Position numbers and translations under genes: made by a program
Shown: piece after piece, positions 7,636-17,265 of the stretch
How positions within the stretch are numbered: the first letter of the stretch is position 1
Layout: every line of letters begins with the position of its first letter
Source: an uncultured Bryobacteraceae bacterium
Lineage (GTDB): Bacteria > Acidobacteriota > Terriglobia > Bryobacterales > Bryobacteraceae
Direction of reading: 5' to 3'
NCBI GenBank assembly: GCA_937924525.1
Contig: CALDSU010000008.1
Span: 124,001-188,000, forward strand
Length of the DNA stretch: 64,000 nucleotides
Notes under the pieces: generated by a model
The model's input: only the letters and a program-made list of their open reading frames with translations
The model's database searches: none
Told to the model about the DNA's origin: nothing

Positions 7636-9330
7636 TTAACGGGCCGGTCCGGCCTTGGCGATGATGCCTGTTCCTTCCTCCACCGTGATGAATTGGTTGG
7701 CGGCGATGTTCGTCAGGGTTTGCTTGGCGCCGCTGGGCCATTCGATGTCCAGCTTGGTTACGGTGGGATCGCTTCCCAAGCCGAACGTCAGCGCCAGGTC
7801 GCTCTGCGAACAGTAACTGGAGCCGCTCCGCACCGTGTTCCACTGCCGCCCGGACGCGCTCTCCAGCCGGACGGTCGCGCCGATGGCGCTCTTGTTCGAC
7901 TTGGTCCCTACCAGCTTGAGGCATAAGAACCGGTTCTTGTTTCCGCCGTCGTTCCGGTACAGATACGCCGGCCCGTGATTGGACGTGATCAGCAGGTCCA
8001 GGTCCCCGTCGCGGTCAATATCGGCATACGCCGCGCCGCGCGCGACGATCGGCCGGCTGAGTTCCGCGCCCACCTTGGCCGTGGTCTCTTCGAATTTGCG
8101 CTTGCCCAGATTGCGGAACAGGTGCGGCGGCTCTTTGTAGGAAACCTTGGGCTGGACGCGCCCGATCTCCTCCTCAATGTGGCCGTTGGCCGCGAAGATG
8201 TCCAGATAGCCGTCCAGGTCGTAGTCCCAGAAGAACACCGCGAACGCCAGCGTCAGCAGGCTGGCGCGCCCCACCGCCGAGGTAGGCGCCTCGTCGACAA
8301 ACAGGCCCGTGCCCTCGTTGTGATACAGCCCCAGCATCTGGTTGGAGAAGTTGCCCACGATCAGGTGCGGGCGTCCCGAGCGGTCGTAATCGCCGAAGTC
8401 AACGCCCATCGCGCCGCGGGCGACGCCGTCTTCGCCGAACGCCACCCCCGCCACCATGCCTTCTTCCGTAAACGTGCCGTTCTTGTTGTTCCGGTACAGT
8501 TTATTGGGCTGCGTGTCGTTAGCCACGAACAAATCGGGCCAGCCGTCGCCGTTGTAGTCGAACACCACCACGCCGAGCGACTTGCTGGTCGGATCGCCCA
8601 AGCCAGCTTTTTCGCTGACGTCCTCGAACTTGCCGCCCAGGTTCCGGTAAAGTTTGGACTGCGTTCCCTTATACGACTCGGGCGTGCAATACGACTTGGT
8701 CGCCCCGTCCAGCGAGCACCACAGGTCGCCCTTCGCGGTCCACTGGACGTAGTTGGCGACAAACAGGTCGAGTTTGCCGTCGCGGTCGTAATCCAGCCAT
8801 GCCGCGGACGTGCCAAAGTTGGCGTTGCTGATCCCGACTGCCTTGGTGACATCCCGGAACTTGCCGCCGCCCTCGTTGCGGAACAGGCGGTCGCCTTCCA
8901 GGGCCGTGATATAGAGATCGTCCTTGCCGTCGTTGTCGTAATCGCCGGCCGCCACCCCCAGGCCATACATCTCCACATCCAGGCCGCTGCCCGCTGTGAT
9001 ATTGGTGAAAGTGCCGTTCTTGTTATTGCGGTAGAGCGCGTGGAGGGACTTGCGCCCGCGCGGCGTCCAGTCCTTGCTATTTACCAGGATGATGTCCGGC
9101 CAGCCGTCCTGGTCGGCATCGAAGAAGGCGCCGCCCGACCCCAAAGTTTCGGGCAGCCATTTCTTCCCCGCCTTGCCGCTGTTGTGGGTGAACTTGATTC
9201 CCGCCGCGGCAGTGATGTCGGTAAACTTCACCGGCACGGCGGGTCCGGGCGCCACGCTGGCCACCGCCCACGCGATGCCCGCCGCACCCAGCGCCCACGA
9301 CGCGGATGAACTGAACCGGGTCAACTTCAC
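7636..9330 (-). CDS. FG-GAP/VCBS repeat protein with ASPIC/UnbV domain (CRTAC1-like)
   Basis: This 564-residue exported protein starts at GTG 9330, overlapping the cytochrome gene stop by 4 bases (GTGA). A hydrophobic N-terminus (about residues 10-30) looks like a signal peptide. It is followed by repeats built on the calcium-loop pattern DxDxDGxxD (for example DADQDGWPD, DYDNDGKDD, DYDRDGKLD, DYNGDGWPD) separated by LYRNNKNGTF-type strands, as in integrin-like beta propellers. The last 100 residues match ASPIC/UnbV (NKSAIGATVRL, then IEWPSGAKQTL). The family is common in Acidobacteria and Planctomycetes, and its biochemical role is mostly unknown. It is the fourth FG-GAP/ASPIC protein in this operon and the only one downstream of the cytochrome gene. 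Confidence 0.9.
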   Translation of the reverse strand: MKLTRFSSSASWALGAAGIAWAVASVAPGPAVPVKFTDITAAAGIKFTHNSGKAGKKWLPETLGSGGAFFDADQDGWPDIILVNSKDWTPRGRKSLHALYRNNKNGTFTNITAGSGLDVEMYGLGVAAGDYDNDGKDDLYITALEGDRLFRNEGGGKFRDVTKAVGISNANFGTSAAWLDYDRDGKLDLFVANYVQWTAKGDLWCSLDGATKSYCTPESYKGTQSKLYRNLGGKFEDVSEKAGLGDPTSKSLGVVVFDYNGDGWPDLFVANDTQPNKLYRNNKNGTFTEEGMVAGVAFGEDGVARGAMGVDFGDYDRSGRPHLIVGNFSNQMLGLYHNEGTGLFVDEAPTSAVGRASLLTLAFAVFFWDYDLDGYLDIFAANGHIEEEIGRVQPKVSYKEPPHLFRNLGKRKFEETTAKVGAELSRPIVARGAAYADIDRDGDLDLLITSNHGPAYLYRNDGGNKNRFLCLKLVGTKSNKSAIGATVRLESASGRQWNTVRSGSSYCSQSDLALTFGLGSDPTVTKLDIEWPSGAKQTLTNIAANQFITVEEGTGIIAKAGPAR

Positions 9331-12248
9331 GCTCCTCCTCCTGCTCCCAGCGCGCCAGGCGCGGGCTCCGCCTGCGCGGCCCGGACCGGGGCCGGCTTTC
9401 GCGCCTGCCCGGCCGTCATCCGCCGCGCCGCCGGTTTCGCGACCGGCTCCTCCAGCGGCACACTGTCGTGGTCGTGAATCTGTTGCCGCTCATTATTATC
9501 TTCCGGGCTGACCAGGCGCCGCTTCGCCGTGATCGTCTGCGAAGCCTCGTCCGCTTTGAACCGCCGGAACAGTTTTTCTTCCCGCGCCGCGTTCTCCTGG
9601 TCGCCCAAACCGCGATAACACAGCATGGCGGTGTAGTGCATTTGCAGATCTTCGGGATCGATCAGACACACCTGCTGCAGCACGTCCAGCGCGGCCCGAT
9701 ACTCGCGCTTCAGGAACAGAATCCGCGCCTTCTGATTCAAAACCACCCGATCCCGCGGATACTTCGCCAGCACCTTGCTCAACGATTCGAGCGCCGCATC
9801 GTAATCCCCATCGGACCGCTCGATCATCGCTTTAAAGAAGTGGATCCGCCCCAGCGAGGCATCGATGTCCAGCGCCTTCTGGATGAAGGGCTTCGCCGCG
9901 TCCGTCTCTCCCTCCTGGATCAACGCGCGCGCCACGTTCAACCATCCGTCGGCGTAACCCGGTTCCGCCTCGGTGACGCGCTGGAACGCGTATTCGGCGC
10001 CCTTCAGATCTCCCTGCAACAGCAAGCCGATGCCCCAATCGTTCCACCGTTCCCGGTCCTTCGCGGTCACCGCCGGCTTCCAATCCGGCGTCCCGACCTC
10101 GAGCGTCGCTTGCGCCTCGGCCAGGGTGGTGATGGGCAACACCGGAATCTCGCCTTTGATCAGCCCGGACACATTGGCCGGAATATTGGCCTTGTCAAAC
10201 GAATACTCGAGGCTGTTGTGCGCAGCGCTCAGCAGCGACGGATCCTGACCCGGCTTCGGTTCGCCGGCATAGGAGAACTGCGTGTAGTAGTGGGAGAACT
10301 TGCGGTGATTCAGCTTGGCCGTCAGGGTAATCGGTCCCCGCACGCCCTTGGGAATGCGCAACCGGTAATGCGCCACATCCGCCGCGCCCGGCGGAATCAG
10401 CCGCACGTACAGCACGGTCCGCATCTGCCAGGCATTGCGCTTGTTGATGGGATTGCCATCCCCATCAATCTGTAGCGCCTTGTAGAAGTGCGCTCCGGGC
10501 TCTACTGGCCCCTTCCCCTCGTCTTCGACGCGCCCGCTCCAGAAGATCGGTTTCCCGTTCGCATCCTTGGCGATCAGTTCGAGCCAGATGTCAAAGGCGT
10601 CCACCGTTCCGCCCGGAAAGAAGTGACCGATCTTGCGCGTCCGCACCACCACGTCGACTCGCACGGTGGAGCCCGGCTCCACCTTGGCGCGCGCGGTGTC
10701 GATGGGAGCGGCGATCTTCCCCACCTCCCGGATGATCACCTGGCCCGACTGTTCCGCTTCCTCGCCCACCGCAAAACTCGTGGCCAACTGCGGCACTTCG
10801 CCGGACCGCCGGACCATCTGCGTTTCATGGGCGCTCTCCTCGAGCGGAGACACCGAAAAGATATCGACGGTGATGAAACCCGATTTCAGGAACCGCTCGA
10901 CGGCGCCCAGTTGCGCCTGGTCGCGGTTCACATGGGGCAGCGCCGTATTGGCGCCCGGGAATCGGTGGGAATGGACCTGCCCGTTGATGTTGCCGGGGTC
11001 GCGCGACGGCACCAGCGGCATATGGCAGTCAGCGCAATCCATCGGTTCCTTGGGATAGTAAAACGAACGCGCCCCCTGCCCGGAGACGCCGCTGGCCTGC
11101 CAGTTGTCGTAATCGTTAAAGCCGCGCATCCACCGGTAGTCATTCACCGGGACATCCAGGTGCACCTTGTGGCACGCGGAGCAATACTCCGCCGTGTCCT
11201 GCCGCATGAACGGCTTCATGAACGTGCGCTTGTGCGGTTGCGGCTCGGCGAACGTCAGGAAGCGGTCCACGGCCCGGATGAACTTGTTCTTGCTGGTGGC
11301 CAGCTCGTGCAACGGGGGATATTCAATCAGGAAATTGCCGTTCCCCATGCTGGAAGACACGTGCACGATCGAGTGGCACGAGGTGCATGCCAGGCCCGCG
11401 TGCGCCTCGGGCGTGTCGATCTGTTCCTTGATGGGCCTCTCGAAACGGCCGTTGAAGAACACCGCGTGGTCGTGGCAGCCGGCGCACCATTTGCTGGGTT
11501 GCGTGCCGACCACGTCCTGCATGTACTCGATGGATTTCCGGTAGAACTGGTTGTTGAACGACGCGAAGTGGTGCGCCGAACCCTTCCACTGCTCGTAAAT
11601 GTCCTTGTGGCATTCGCCGCAGGCTTCCGAGTCCATGAAGAAATTCGACGGGATGATGCCGTTGACGTTCGTGTTCGCCGACGAGGGAAAGAAGGGCGAT
11701 TTCGGTCCCGCGCCCTCCTCTTCCATGCTGGTGGGAACCACCAGCGGATTCCTGATGCGGTCCCACCGGTCGGGGAACACCTTGCGGTATATCTCCGCCG
11801 TCACCGGCCAGATCACCAACAGCGCCGCGGACGCCTGGAACGCCTTCTGGAATCGCCGCCAGCCGCCGCCCTCGGCACGCGCTTTCCGCCAGACGTAGGG
11901 AACCAGCAGCGCCACGCCCAGCGCCGCAAACACGATGTGCGACCAAAAAGCCCAGCGGTTTTGCATCAGGTTGCCCGCGCCCGGGATGTAGGCTCCCAGG
12001 CACAGAAAGACGCCCAGGCCCAGCGCAATCACCAACGCCCCCGCCGCCCGGGCGACGCCTTCCCGCAGCTCGGCGTCCTTCAGGGCCAACCAGATCAGCA
12101 CGCCAAACAGGACACTCCCCAATCCTATGTGAACCATCACATTGGTCATGTAGAAAATGGTTGGCTCCGCGAACGCCGCCAGATAGGCGGTGTTCACCAG
12201 CAGCACCACGAAGAAGATCGCAACCAGTTTAGGCAGTTTGGTCGACAT
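9327..12248 (-). CDS. Membrane-anchored pentaheme cytochrome c with C-terminal TPRs
   Basis: This 973-residue protein has a distinctive architecture. About five hydrophobic helices occupy residues 7-155. A periplasmic heme domain follows with five CxxCH sites at about Cys210 (CGECH), 255 (CAGCH), 288 (CTSCH), 356 (CSACH) and 405 (CADCH), with extra histidines between them as possible distal ligands; this resembles the cytochrome c554 group. A beta-rich region without a recognised family spans about 480-720, and three or four TPRs lie at about 750-915, with a Pro/Ala-rich tail. It is probably a membrane-to-periplasm electron-transfer protein that docks partners through its TPRs. It lies 15 bases after the TPR/VCBS gene and overlaps the next FG-GAP gene by 4 bases, so electron transfer and FG-GAP proteins are made together. 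Donor and acceptor are unknown. Confidence 0.9.
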   Translation of the reverse strand: MSTKLPKLVAIFFVVLLVNTAYLAAFAEPTIFYMTNVMVHIGLGSVLFGVLIWLALKDAELREGVARAAGALVIALGLGVFLCLGAYIPGAGNLMQNRWAFWSHIVFAALGVALLVPYVWRKARAEGGGWRRFQKAFQASAALLVIWPVTAEIYRKVFPDRWDRIRNPLVVPTSMEEEGAGPKSPFFPSSANTNVNGIIPSNFFMDSEACGECHKDIYEQWKGSAHHFASFNNQFYRKSIEYMQDVVGTQPSKWCAGCHDHAVFFNGRFERPIKEQIDTPEAHAGLACTSCHSIVHVSSSMGNGNFLIEYPPLHELATSKNKFIRAVDRFLTFAEPQPHKRTFMKPFMRQDTAEYCSACHKVHLDVPVNDYRWMRGFNDYDNWQASGVSGQGARSFYYPKEPMDCADCHMPLVPSRDPGNINGQVHSHRFPGANTALPHVNRDQAQLGAVERFLKSGFITVDIFSVSPLEESAHETQMVRRSGEVPQLATSFAVGEEAEQSGQVIIREVGKIAAPIDTARAKVEPGSTVRVDVVVRTRKIGHFFPGGTVDAFDIWLELIAKDANGKPIFWSGRVEDEGKGPVEPGAHFYKALQIDGDGNPINKRNAWQMRTVLYVRLIPPGAADVAHYRLRIPKGVRGPITLTAKLNHRKFSHYYTQFSYAGEPKPGQDPSLLSAAHNSLEYSFDKANIPANVSGLIKGEIPVLPITTLAEAQATLEVGTPDWKPAVTAKDRERWNDWGIGLLLQGDLKGAEYAFQRVTEAEPGYADGWLNVARALIQEGETDAAKPFIQKALDIDASLGRIHFFKAMIERSDGDYDAALESLSKVLAKYPRDRVVLNQKARILFLKREYRAALDVLQQVCLIDPEDLQMHYTAMLCYRGLGDQENAAREEKLFRRFKADEASQTITAKRRLVSPEDNNERQQIHDHDSVPLEEPVAKPAARRMTAGQARKPAPVRAAQAEPAPGALGAGGGA

Positions 12249-12263
12249 GGCTATCTTTCGACT

Positions 12264-15200
12264 CTAGCGGCGGCCTGCGACCTCCCTCAATACTCGAAAT
12301 CTATTAGGGCTCCGGCCCTCCGACATGGGCCGGAGCAGGCGCAGAGCCGGGCGGGTGGTGTACTCCCGCTGCAGGCGGCTTTCCGGAAAGCGCTCCGACG
12401 CCGGGTAGGGGTAACGCGACATCCCATGAAAAGGCAGCGGTCCCACCGTCTGCGAGTGCGCGGTGTTGGCGTCTCCATCTTTGGCCCACCCGTCCACCAT
12501 CAGCAGAAAATCGCGCCGCCAGCCCTTGGGCAGAGCCGGCAAAGCCTCCGCGTCGAAGCGCAGCCGCAACTCATCGCCTGAACCCATGATCAGCAGGTTG
12601 TCGTCAATGTGCTCGAGCAGGGGCAGCACCGGCCCGTACCGGGTGTACAAACCGGGCGTCGGGTTCCACATCGAGGTGGACGACACTTGCCCGTAGACGA
12701 AGGATTCGGGCTGCTTCCGCTCGGGATGGATGACGGCGCGGGAGAAGCCGCGGAACCGCAGTTCCGCGTCCCGCGCAGCCAGGTCGGTCAGCCGGACGGG
12801 CGGCGCCCCGGGATCTTCCCCGAGGAAGATCTCATCCCAATAGACGCAAAGATTCGTCACGATGCGCACGCGCCGGTCCGCCGTAAGGAACTTGCCGGTC
12901 AAGTCGACCGCAATGGTCTTTGGTTTCCCTGCGGGAATCCCCAGATCTTCGATGACCGTCTGCCACTCTCCCCGGGCGTTCTTCACCTGCAAAGACGGCA
13001 TCAGCAGCCCTTCGCGCGAGGACTGCGCCACCCCCAAAAAGGTGCTGCCGTCCGCCCAGTCCACCCAACCGGAAAGGATCAGCACAGCGCGGTTGTCCGG
13101 CGCCGCCTGGCCGAAATCGAGTTCCAGCGTTTGCCGTTCGGCCACCCCGGCGTAGTCGCGCTGGAATTGGTCGGGATACCACTGGTCCAGCCGGGTGAGT
13201 CGGTCCAGCACGTCCACCGGCTGGCCGAGCGAACGGCTGCTCAGCCGCGCGGCCACCGGGTAGCGGCGCTCCTTGACTCCGTACAGACGAAATTCCGGAA
13301 ACGGCGGGGCTTTGAACTTATCGTTGGTGTAGATGCTGGTGTCCGCCGGATGGTCCACGGCGATCAGGCGGACGTGGTCCAGATAGGCCACTTCGCGCAA
13401 TTCCTCGGTGATCCGGATCTCAAAGCGGCCGTCGGCCGGGGCAAGCGATTCCCCCCGGATCTGCACATATTCGTCGTGATCCACCGGGAAGAACTCCCCG
13501 TCGCCCGCGCTGGCGCCCAGCGGCGCCACGCCCAGCACGTCGGTGATGAATTCGAACTCACGGCCGTTCCAGGTGAAGATCATCGGGCAGGAACCCGACA
13601 GGCGCTGCGCCTCTTTGTAGGCCAGCGTCTTGCCTGCCGGCTGCCTGGTTTCGTTCTGAATCAGCCCGTTAGGCCACGTGATCCGAACCGTGTCGGCCTG
13701 GTTGCTTCCCCGCAAACCAAAGACCAGGGGAAGCCCGTGATACACCCGCTTCTGATACAGCGAACCCGCTTTGACTTCCACTTCCGCGCCGGGCGCCAGT
13801 TTCAGGTTCTTCACGCCCGTCAGCGCGACCCTCATCCACTGGTGAGAGGTATCGGTCTCGTTGCGCAGCATCCGGATGTTGCTGGCCGCCGAGGCCAGGT
13901 CCTCTCGCCCGTCACCGTCGAAATCCGCGGTGGCCAGGGCCGCCGCTTTCGGCACGGCGGTGGCCGAGATCTCGAACTTGCCCTGCCCCAGGTTGCGAAA
14001 CACTTTGCCGGATGCCACCAGGTCGGCAAAGCCGCGGCTTTCCAGGTCGGCGAACACGACCGGCGCCGAAGCGTCCAGCTTCGCGCTGGCTTGCAGCTTG
14101 CCGTCATGGTTGACCGCCACCACGACGCCTTGCGATCCCGCCAAGGCCAAGTCCATCCAGCCGTCGTTGTTGACGTCGAACGGCGCGGCCTGCGTCATGC
14201 CGGACGGCAAGGCGTCCAGGGGCACGGCTTCAAACTTGGCGAGGAGACGGTCACGGTAGAGCACCGGCGGCCGGTCCTGATAGGTCACCACCACGTCGGT
14301 GCCGATCGTGTCGGCGATCAGCTCGAAAATCGCCCCGTGCGTCGCCGCGCCCTTCACGAAGGGGAATGTCGCCGTCTCGTCGGAAAAGCCCTCCGCGCCG
14401 TGGTTGCGGAGGAGGCGGGAGTCCTCCCCCAGGAGCAGCAGGTCGAGGTCGTAGTCGTGATCGTAGTCCACCCACAGCGCCGCCCGGTACCGCCCCGCGG
14501 GCAGTTCCGCGGCGTGCCGGGCGAACTTGCCCTTCTGATTCTGGTAAAGCGCCGCGCCGGCCGCGGACACGACGGCCAGGTCGGGGAGCCCGTCGTTGTC
14601 AAAATCGCCTGCCGCAAGGTGCACGGCGCCCTTGATCCCACCCAGTCCGGACGCCGCGACGGGTTTCTTGCCGCCCTCCAGCAGGGTGACTCCCTCGGCG
14701 GACCACGCCACCAGGTCGGCCCGCCCCGTGCCGGACGCGTCCAGCGCCGCCAGGCCCGCAGCCTGCACCGCGACTTCACTGGCCGCCAGCTGGACAGCCG
14801 CCGCCGGACCCGCGGCGGGCAGCGGTTCGATGGGATCCATGATCTCGGAGTAGAAACTCCACTCCATGTCCTCCGGCACGGCGGCTCCCTGGGTTTTCTG
14901 CTTGATCGCCTGGAACGTCTTCAGCTCGCGCGAGGCATCCTCGCCGCGGCCGGCCTGGCGGTAGGCGTTGTAAAGCTGGAAATGGGGCCCGGCGAGGTTG
15001 GGGTCCAGTCGCGCCGCCGTTTCAAACTCCTTCAGCGAGTCCTCCGCACGGCCGGCGAGCTTGTACAGCACGCCCAGGTTATAGTGCGTCACCGGTTCGT
15101 CCGGAACCAGCTTGGCCATCTGTTCCAACTGCACGATGGCCTTTTCGTACTCCGATTCCTTTTTGTAGACGATCCCCAGGTTGAACCACGTGTGCGGAAT

Positions 15201-15503
15201 CGAGGGATCCTGCTTCTGGGCTTTCTCAATTTCGGCAACGCCTTCCTGGGTCTTGCCGGCGCGGAGCAGCGCCAGGCCGTAGTTGAGCCGTTCGCGCGCG
15301 GAATCCGGCCGCAGCTCCAGCGCTTTCCTGAACTCATCGACGGCCTGCAACTGCGTGGTGGGATTCTCGTAGAACGCCTTGCCGAGATTCCGGAGATGCC
15401 ACAGCCGATCTTCGCTCGACGCGCCGGATTCCGCCGCCCGCACCAGCAGGATCGCGGTCAGGACGACGACGCCGCCCGAAGCTAGGTACAGAATCCTCCT
15501 CAT
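12264..15503 (-). CDS. TPR and FG-GAP/VCBS repeat protein with large unassigned C-terminal domain
   Basis: This 1079-residue protein begins with a single hydrophobic segment (residues 5-24; signal peptide or anchor). Residues about 30-190 form four to five TPRs (ALELRPDSARERLNYGLAL, HTWFNLGIVY, VTHYNLGVLY). Residues about 230-550 hold degenerate VCBS/FG-GAP blades (DFDNDGLPD, DYDHDYDLD, DVNNDGWMD, DFDGDGRED). Residues about 560-620 resemble a UnbV segment (VRITWPNG). The remaining roughly 440 residues begin with CPMIFTWNGREFEFITD and belong to no family I can name; they look beta-rich. It lies 37 bases after one FG-GAP gene and 15 before the cytochrome gene. It is probably a large cell-envelope scaffold of the same apparatus. 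Confidence 0.85.
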   Translation of the reverse strand: MRRILYLASGGVVVLTAILLVRAAESGASSEDRLWHLRNLGKAFYENPTTQLQAVDEFRKALELRPDSARERLNYGLALLRAGKTQEGVAEIEKAQKQDPSIPHTWFNLGIVYKKESEYEKAIVQLEQMAKLVPDEPVTHYNLGVLYKLAGRAEDSLKEFETAARLDPNLAGPHFQLYNAYRQAGRGEDASRELKTFQAIKQKTQGAAVPEDMEWSFYSEIMDPIEPLPAAGPAAAVQLAASEVAVQAAGLAALDASGTGRADLVAWSAEGVTLLEGGKKPVAASGLGGIKGAVHLAAGDFDNDGLPDLAVVSAAGAALYQNQKGKFARHAAELPAGRYRAALWVDYDHDYDLDLLLLGEDSRLLRNHGAEGFSDETATFPFVKGAATHGAIFELIADTIGTDVVVTYQDRPPVLYRDRLLAKFEAVPLDALPSGMTQAAPFDVNNDGWMDLALAGSQGVVVAVNHDGKLQASAKLDASAPVVFADLESRGFADLVASGKVFRNLGQGKFEISATAVPKAAALATADFDGDGREDLASAASNIRMLRNETDTSHQWMRVALTGVKNLKLAPGAEVEVKAGSLYQKRVYHGLPLVFGLRGSNQADTVRITWPNGLIQNETRQPAGKTLAYKEAQRLSGSCPMIFTWNGREFEFITDVLGVAPLGASAGDGEFFPVDHDEYVQIRGESLAPADGRFEIRITEELREVAYLDHVRLIAVDHPADTSIYTNDKFKAPPFPEFRLYGVKERRYPVAARLSSRSLGQPVDVLDRLTRLDQWYPDQFQRDYAGVAERQTLELDFGQAAPDNRAVLILSGWVDWADGSTFLGVAQSSREGLLMPSLQVKNARGEWQTVIEDLGIPAGKPKTIAVDLTGKFLTADRRVRIVTNLCVYWDEIFLGEDPGAPPVRLTDLAARDAELRFRGFSRAVIHPERKQPESFVYGQVSSTSMWNPTPGLYTRYGPVLPLLEHIDDNLLIMGSGDELRLRFDAEALPALPKGWRRDFLLMVDGWAKDGDANTAHSQTVGPLPFHGMSRYPYPASERFPESRLQREYTTRPALRLLRPMSEGRSPNRFRVLREVAGRR

Positions 15504-15540
15504 ACGTTTGGTGCTCCCCGTGGCCCCGATGCTTGCGAGC

Positions 15541-17265
15541 CTAGTTCTTGGGTCCCCAGGCGGGAACCACGCCCTTGCCTTCCTGCACGTAGTGGATCTT
15601 GTTGACGCTCAGGTTCACCTGCTCGGTGAGGCCGCTCGGCCATTGAATCTCCACCGCGTCCAGCTTGGCCGCCCGGCCCACGCCGAAATGCAGCCGCAGG
15701 GAACTCTGCCCCGCATAGCCGTTGCCGCCGTTCACCTCGCGAATCTGCGTGAGTCCGCCTGCCGTCAGCGTGACTCGCGCGCCGATGGCGTCCCGGTTCG
15801 ATTTCGTACCGATCAACTTCATCTGCACCCAGTTGCCGGCCCCCTGCGTCCGCCCGCGGTAGAGCAGCGACTTCTGATCCGCGTTGGTCTGGTAGAAATC
15901 GAGCAGCCCGTCGTGGTCGAAATCGGCCATGCCGATCCCGCGCCCGTCCAGGTCATTGTCGACGCCGGCTTCCGCGGAAATCTCCTTGAACGCCTGATTG
16001 CCGAGGTTGCGGAACATTTTCTTGCGCTGGTAGCCGCTCCAGGTCATGTTGCCGATGTTCGGCCAGTTGTTGACGTCGGTGAAGTCGATGCCGGGCGTGG
16101 TGATCATGGTCACCAGCACGGGGATGTAGTTTTCTTTGCCCGCCGACCGCAGGCCGTTCACTACAAAGATGTCCTGCCAGCCATCGTTGTCGAAGTCGCC
16201 GAACTTCGCCGCCCAGCCCCACAGCGTCGGACACGTGCCGGTCTCTTTGGAGAGGTCCGTGAAGGTGCCGTCGCCGTTGTTGTGCCAGAGCATGTTGCAT
16301 TCCTTCATGTACTCGTCCGTGATGTTGGTCACGTAGATGTCGAGGAAGCCGTCGTTGTCGTAGTCGGCGACGTCGACGTTCATGCCTTTCTTGGTGTCGA
16401 AGCCCAGGCTCTTTTCCGTGGTGTCGCGGAAGGTGCCGTTCTTGTTATTAAAAAAGATCCGGTCGGTGCCGTAGTCGTTGGCGAGGTAGAAATCCTGCCA
16501 GCCGTCGTTGTCGAAATCCCCGTGGCCGATGTCCAGCGTCCAGCCGGTGTGATGAGCCAGCCCCGCCTCCTTGGTCACGTCGGTGAACCGGCCGTTCCCT
16601 TCGTTGCGCCACAAGGCAACGCCGCCGCCATTCACGGCGTTGTCGAGGTCATTGGGCAGCACGTGCGGCGTCTTCAGGTCGAGCAGGTTCTCAGCTTTGA
16701 AGTAGTGGCCGAGCATCACGTCCAGGTCGCCGTCCCGGTCGTAGTCGAAGGCTACCGCGGCGATCGAGTTCCCAAACTTCGTGAAACCGCTGCCGGCCGT
16801 GACGTTCTTGAACTTGCCGTTCCGCTCGTTGTGATACAGGATGGGCGTGCCGAAGCGCACCACCAGCAAATCCTGCCAGCCGTCGTTGTCATAGTCGAAC
16901 CACAGACCGTCGGCGACAATCGACAAGGGATCGTTTCCGCCGGCGACCCCGGCTGCCTCACCGACTTCAGTGAACTTCCAGTTGCCGTCGTTGCGATAGA
17001 GTTTGCTGTGCTTGCCCTCGTCCGAATCGGTGACAAACAGGTCGTCCAGCCCGTCGTTGTTGAAGTCGCCGACCGCGACCGCCGCGCCGCCCGAGGTGAA
17101 CATGCGGAGCACATCGGCCGACTTGCCCTTGAAGTGGCGCGTCGTGTGCGTCATCTGGACGCCCGCCGGACCGGCGATCTCCTCGAACTGGATTTTCGCC
17201 ACGCCGTTCCAGGCCAGCAGCAGCGCCGGCACGACGGCGGCGATCCACAGGACCCGCCGGCTCAC
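15541..17265 (-). CDS. FG-GAP repeat protein with ASPIC/UnbV domain (CRTAC1-like)
   Basis: This is a 574-residue exported protein. GTG 17265 is chosen over the in-frame GTG 17277 because GGGAGG sits 4 bases before it and it forms a GTGA overlap with the stop of the TPR gene. The N-terminus (SRRVLWIAAVVPALLLAW) is a signal peptide. Seven or more DxDxDG loops (DFNNDGLDD, DYDNDGWQD, DYDRDGDLD, DFDHDGLLD) describe a beta-propeller-like FG-GAP domain, and the C-terminal 100 residues (SNRDAIGARVTL, QWPSGL) are ASPIC/UnbV. It closely resembles the 17960-19693 product in length and motif order, suggesting a local duplication. No enzymatic residues can be assigned. Confidence 0.9.
   Translation of the reverse strand: MSRRVLWIAAVVPALLLAWNGVAKIQFEEIAGPAGVQMTHTTRHFKGKSADVLRMFTSGGAAVAVGDFNNDGLDDLFVTDSDEGKHSKLYRNDGNWKFTEVGEAAGVAGGNDPLSIVADGLWFDYDNDGWQDLLVVRFGTPILYHNERNGKFKNVTAGSGFTKFGNSIAAVAFDYDRDGDLDVMLGHYFKAENLLDLKTPHVLPNDLDNAVNGGGVALWRNEGNGRFTDVTKEAGLAHHTGWTLDIGHGDFDNDGWQDFYLANDYGTDRIFFNNKNGTFRDTTEKSLGFDTKKGMNVDVADYDNDGFLDIYVTNITDEYMKECNMLWHNNGDGTFTDLSKETGTCPTLWGWAAKFGDFDNDGWQDIFVVNGLRSAGKENYIPVLVTMITTPGIDFTDVNNWPNIGNMTWSGYQRKKMFRNLGNQAFKEISAEAGVDNDLDGRGIGMADFDHDGLLDFYQTNADQKSLLYRGRTQGAGNWVQMKLIGTKSNRDAIGARVTLTAGGLTQIREVNGGNGYAGQSSLRLHFGVGRAAKLDAVEIQWPSGLTEQVNLSVNKIHYVQEGKGVVPAWGPKN

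Noticed and set aside
1526-15485. Long plus-strand reading frames opposite the leftward operon
   Set aside because: They mirror high-GC codon bias of the true genes on the other strand, contain Arg/Pro/His-rich low-complexity protein and match no family.
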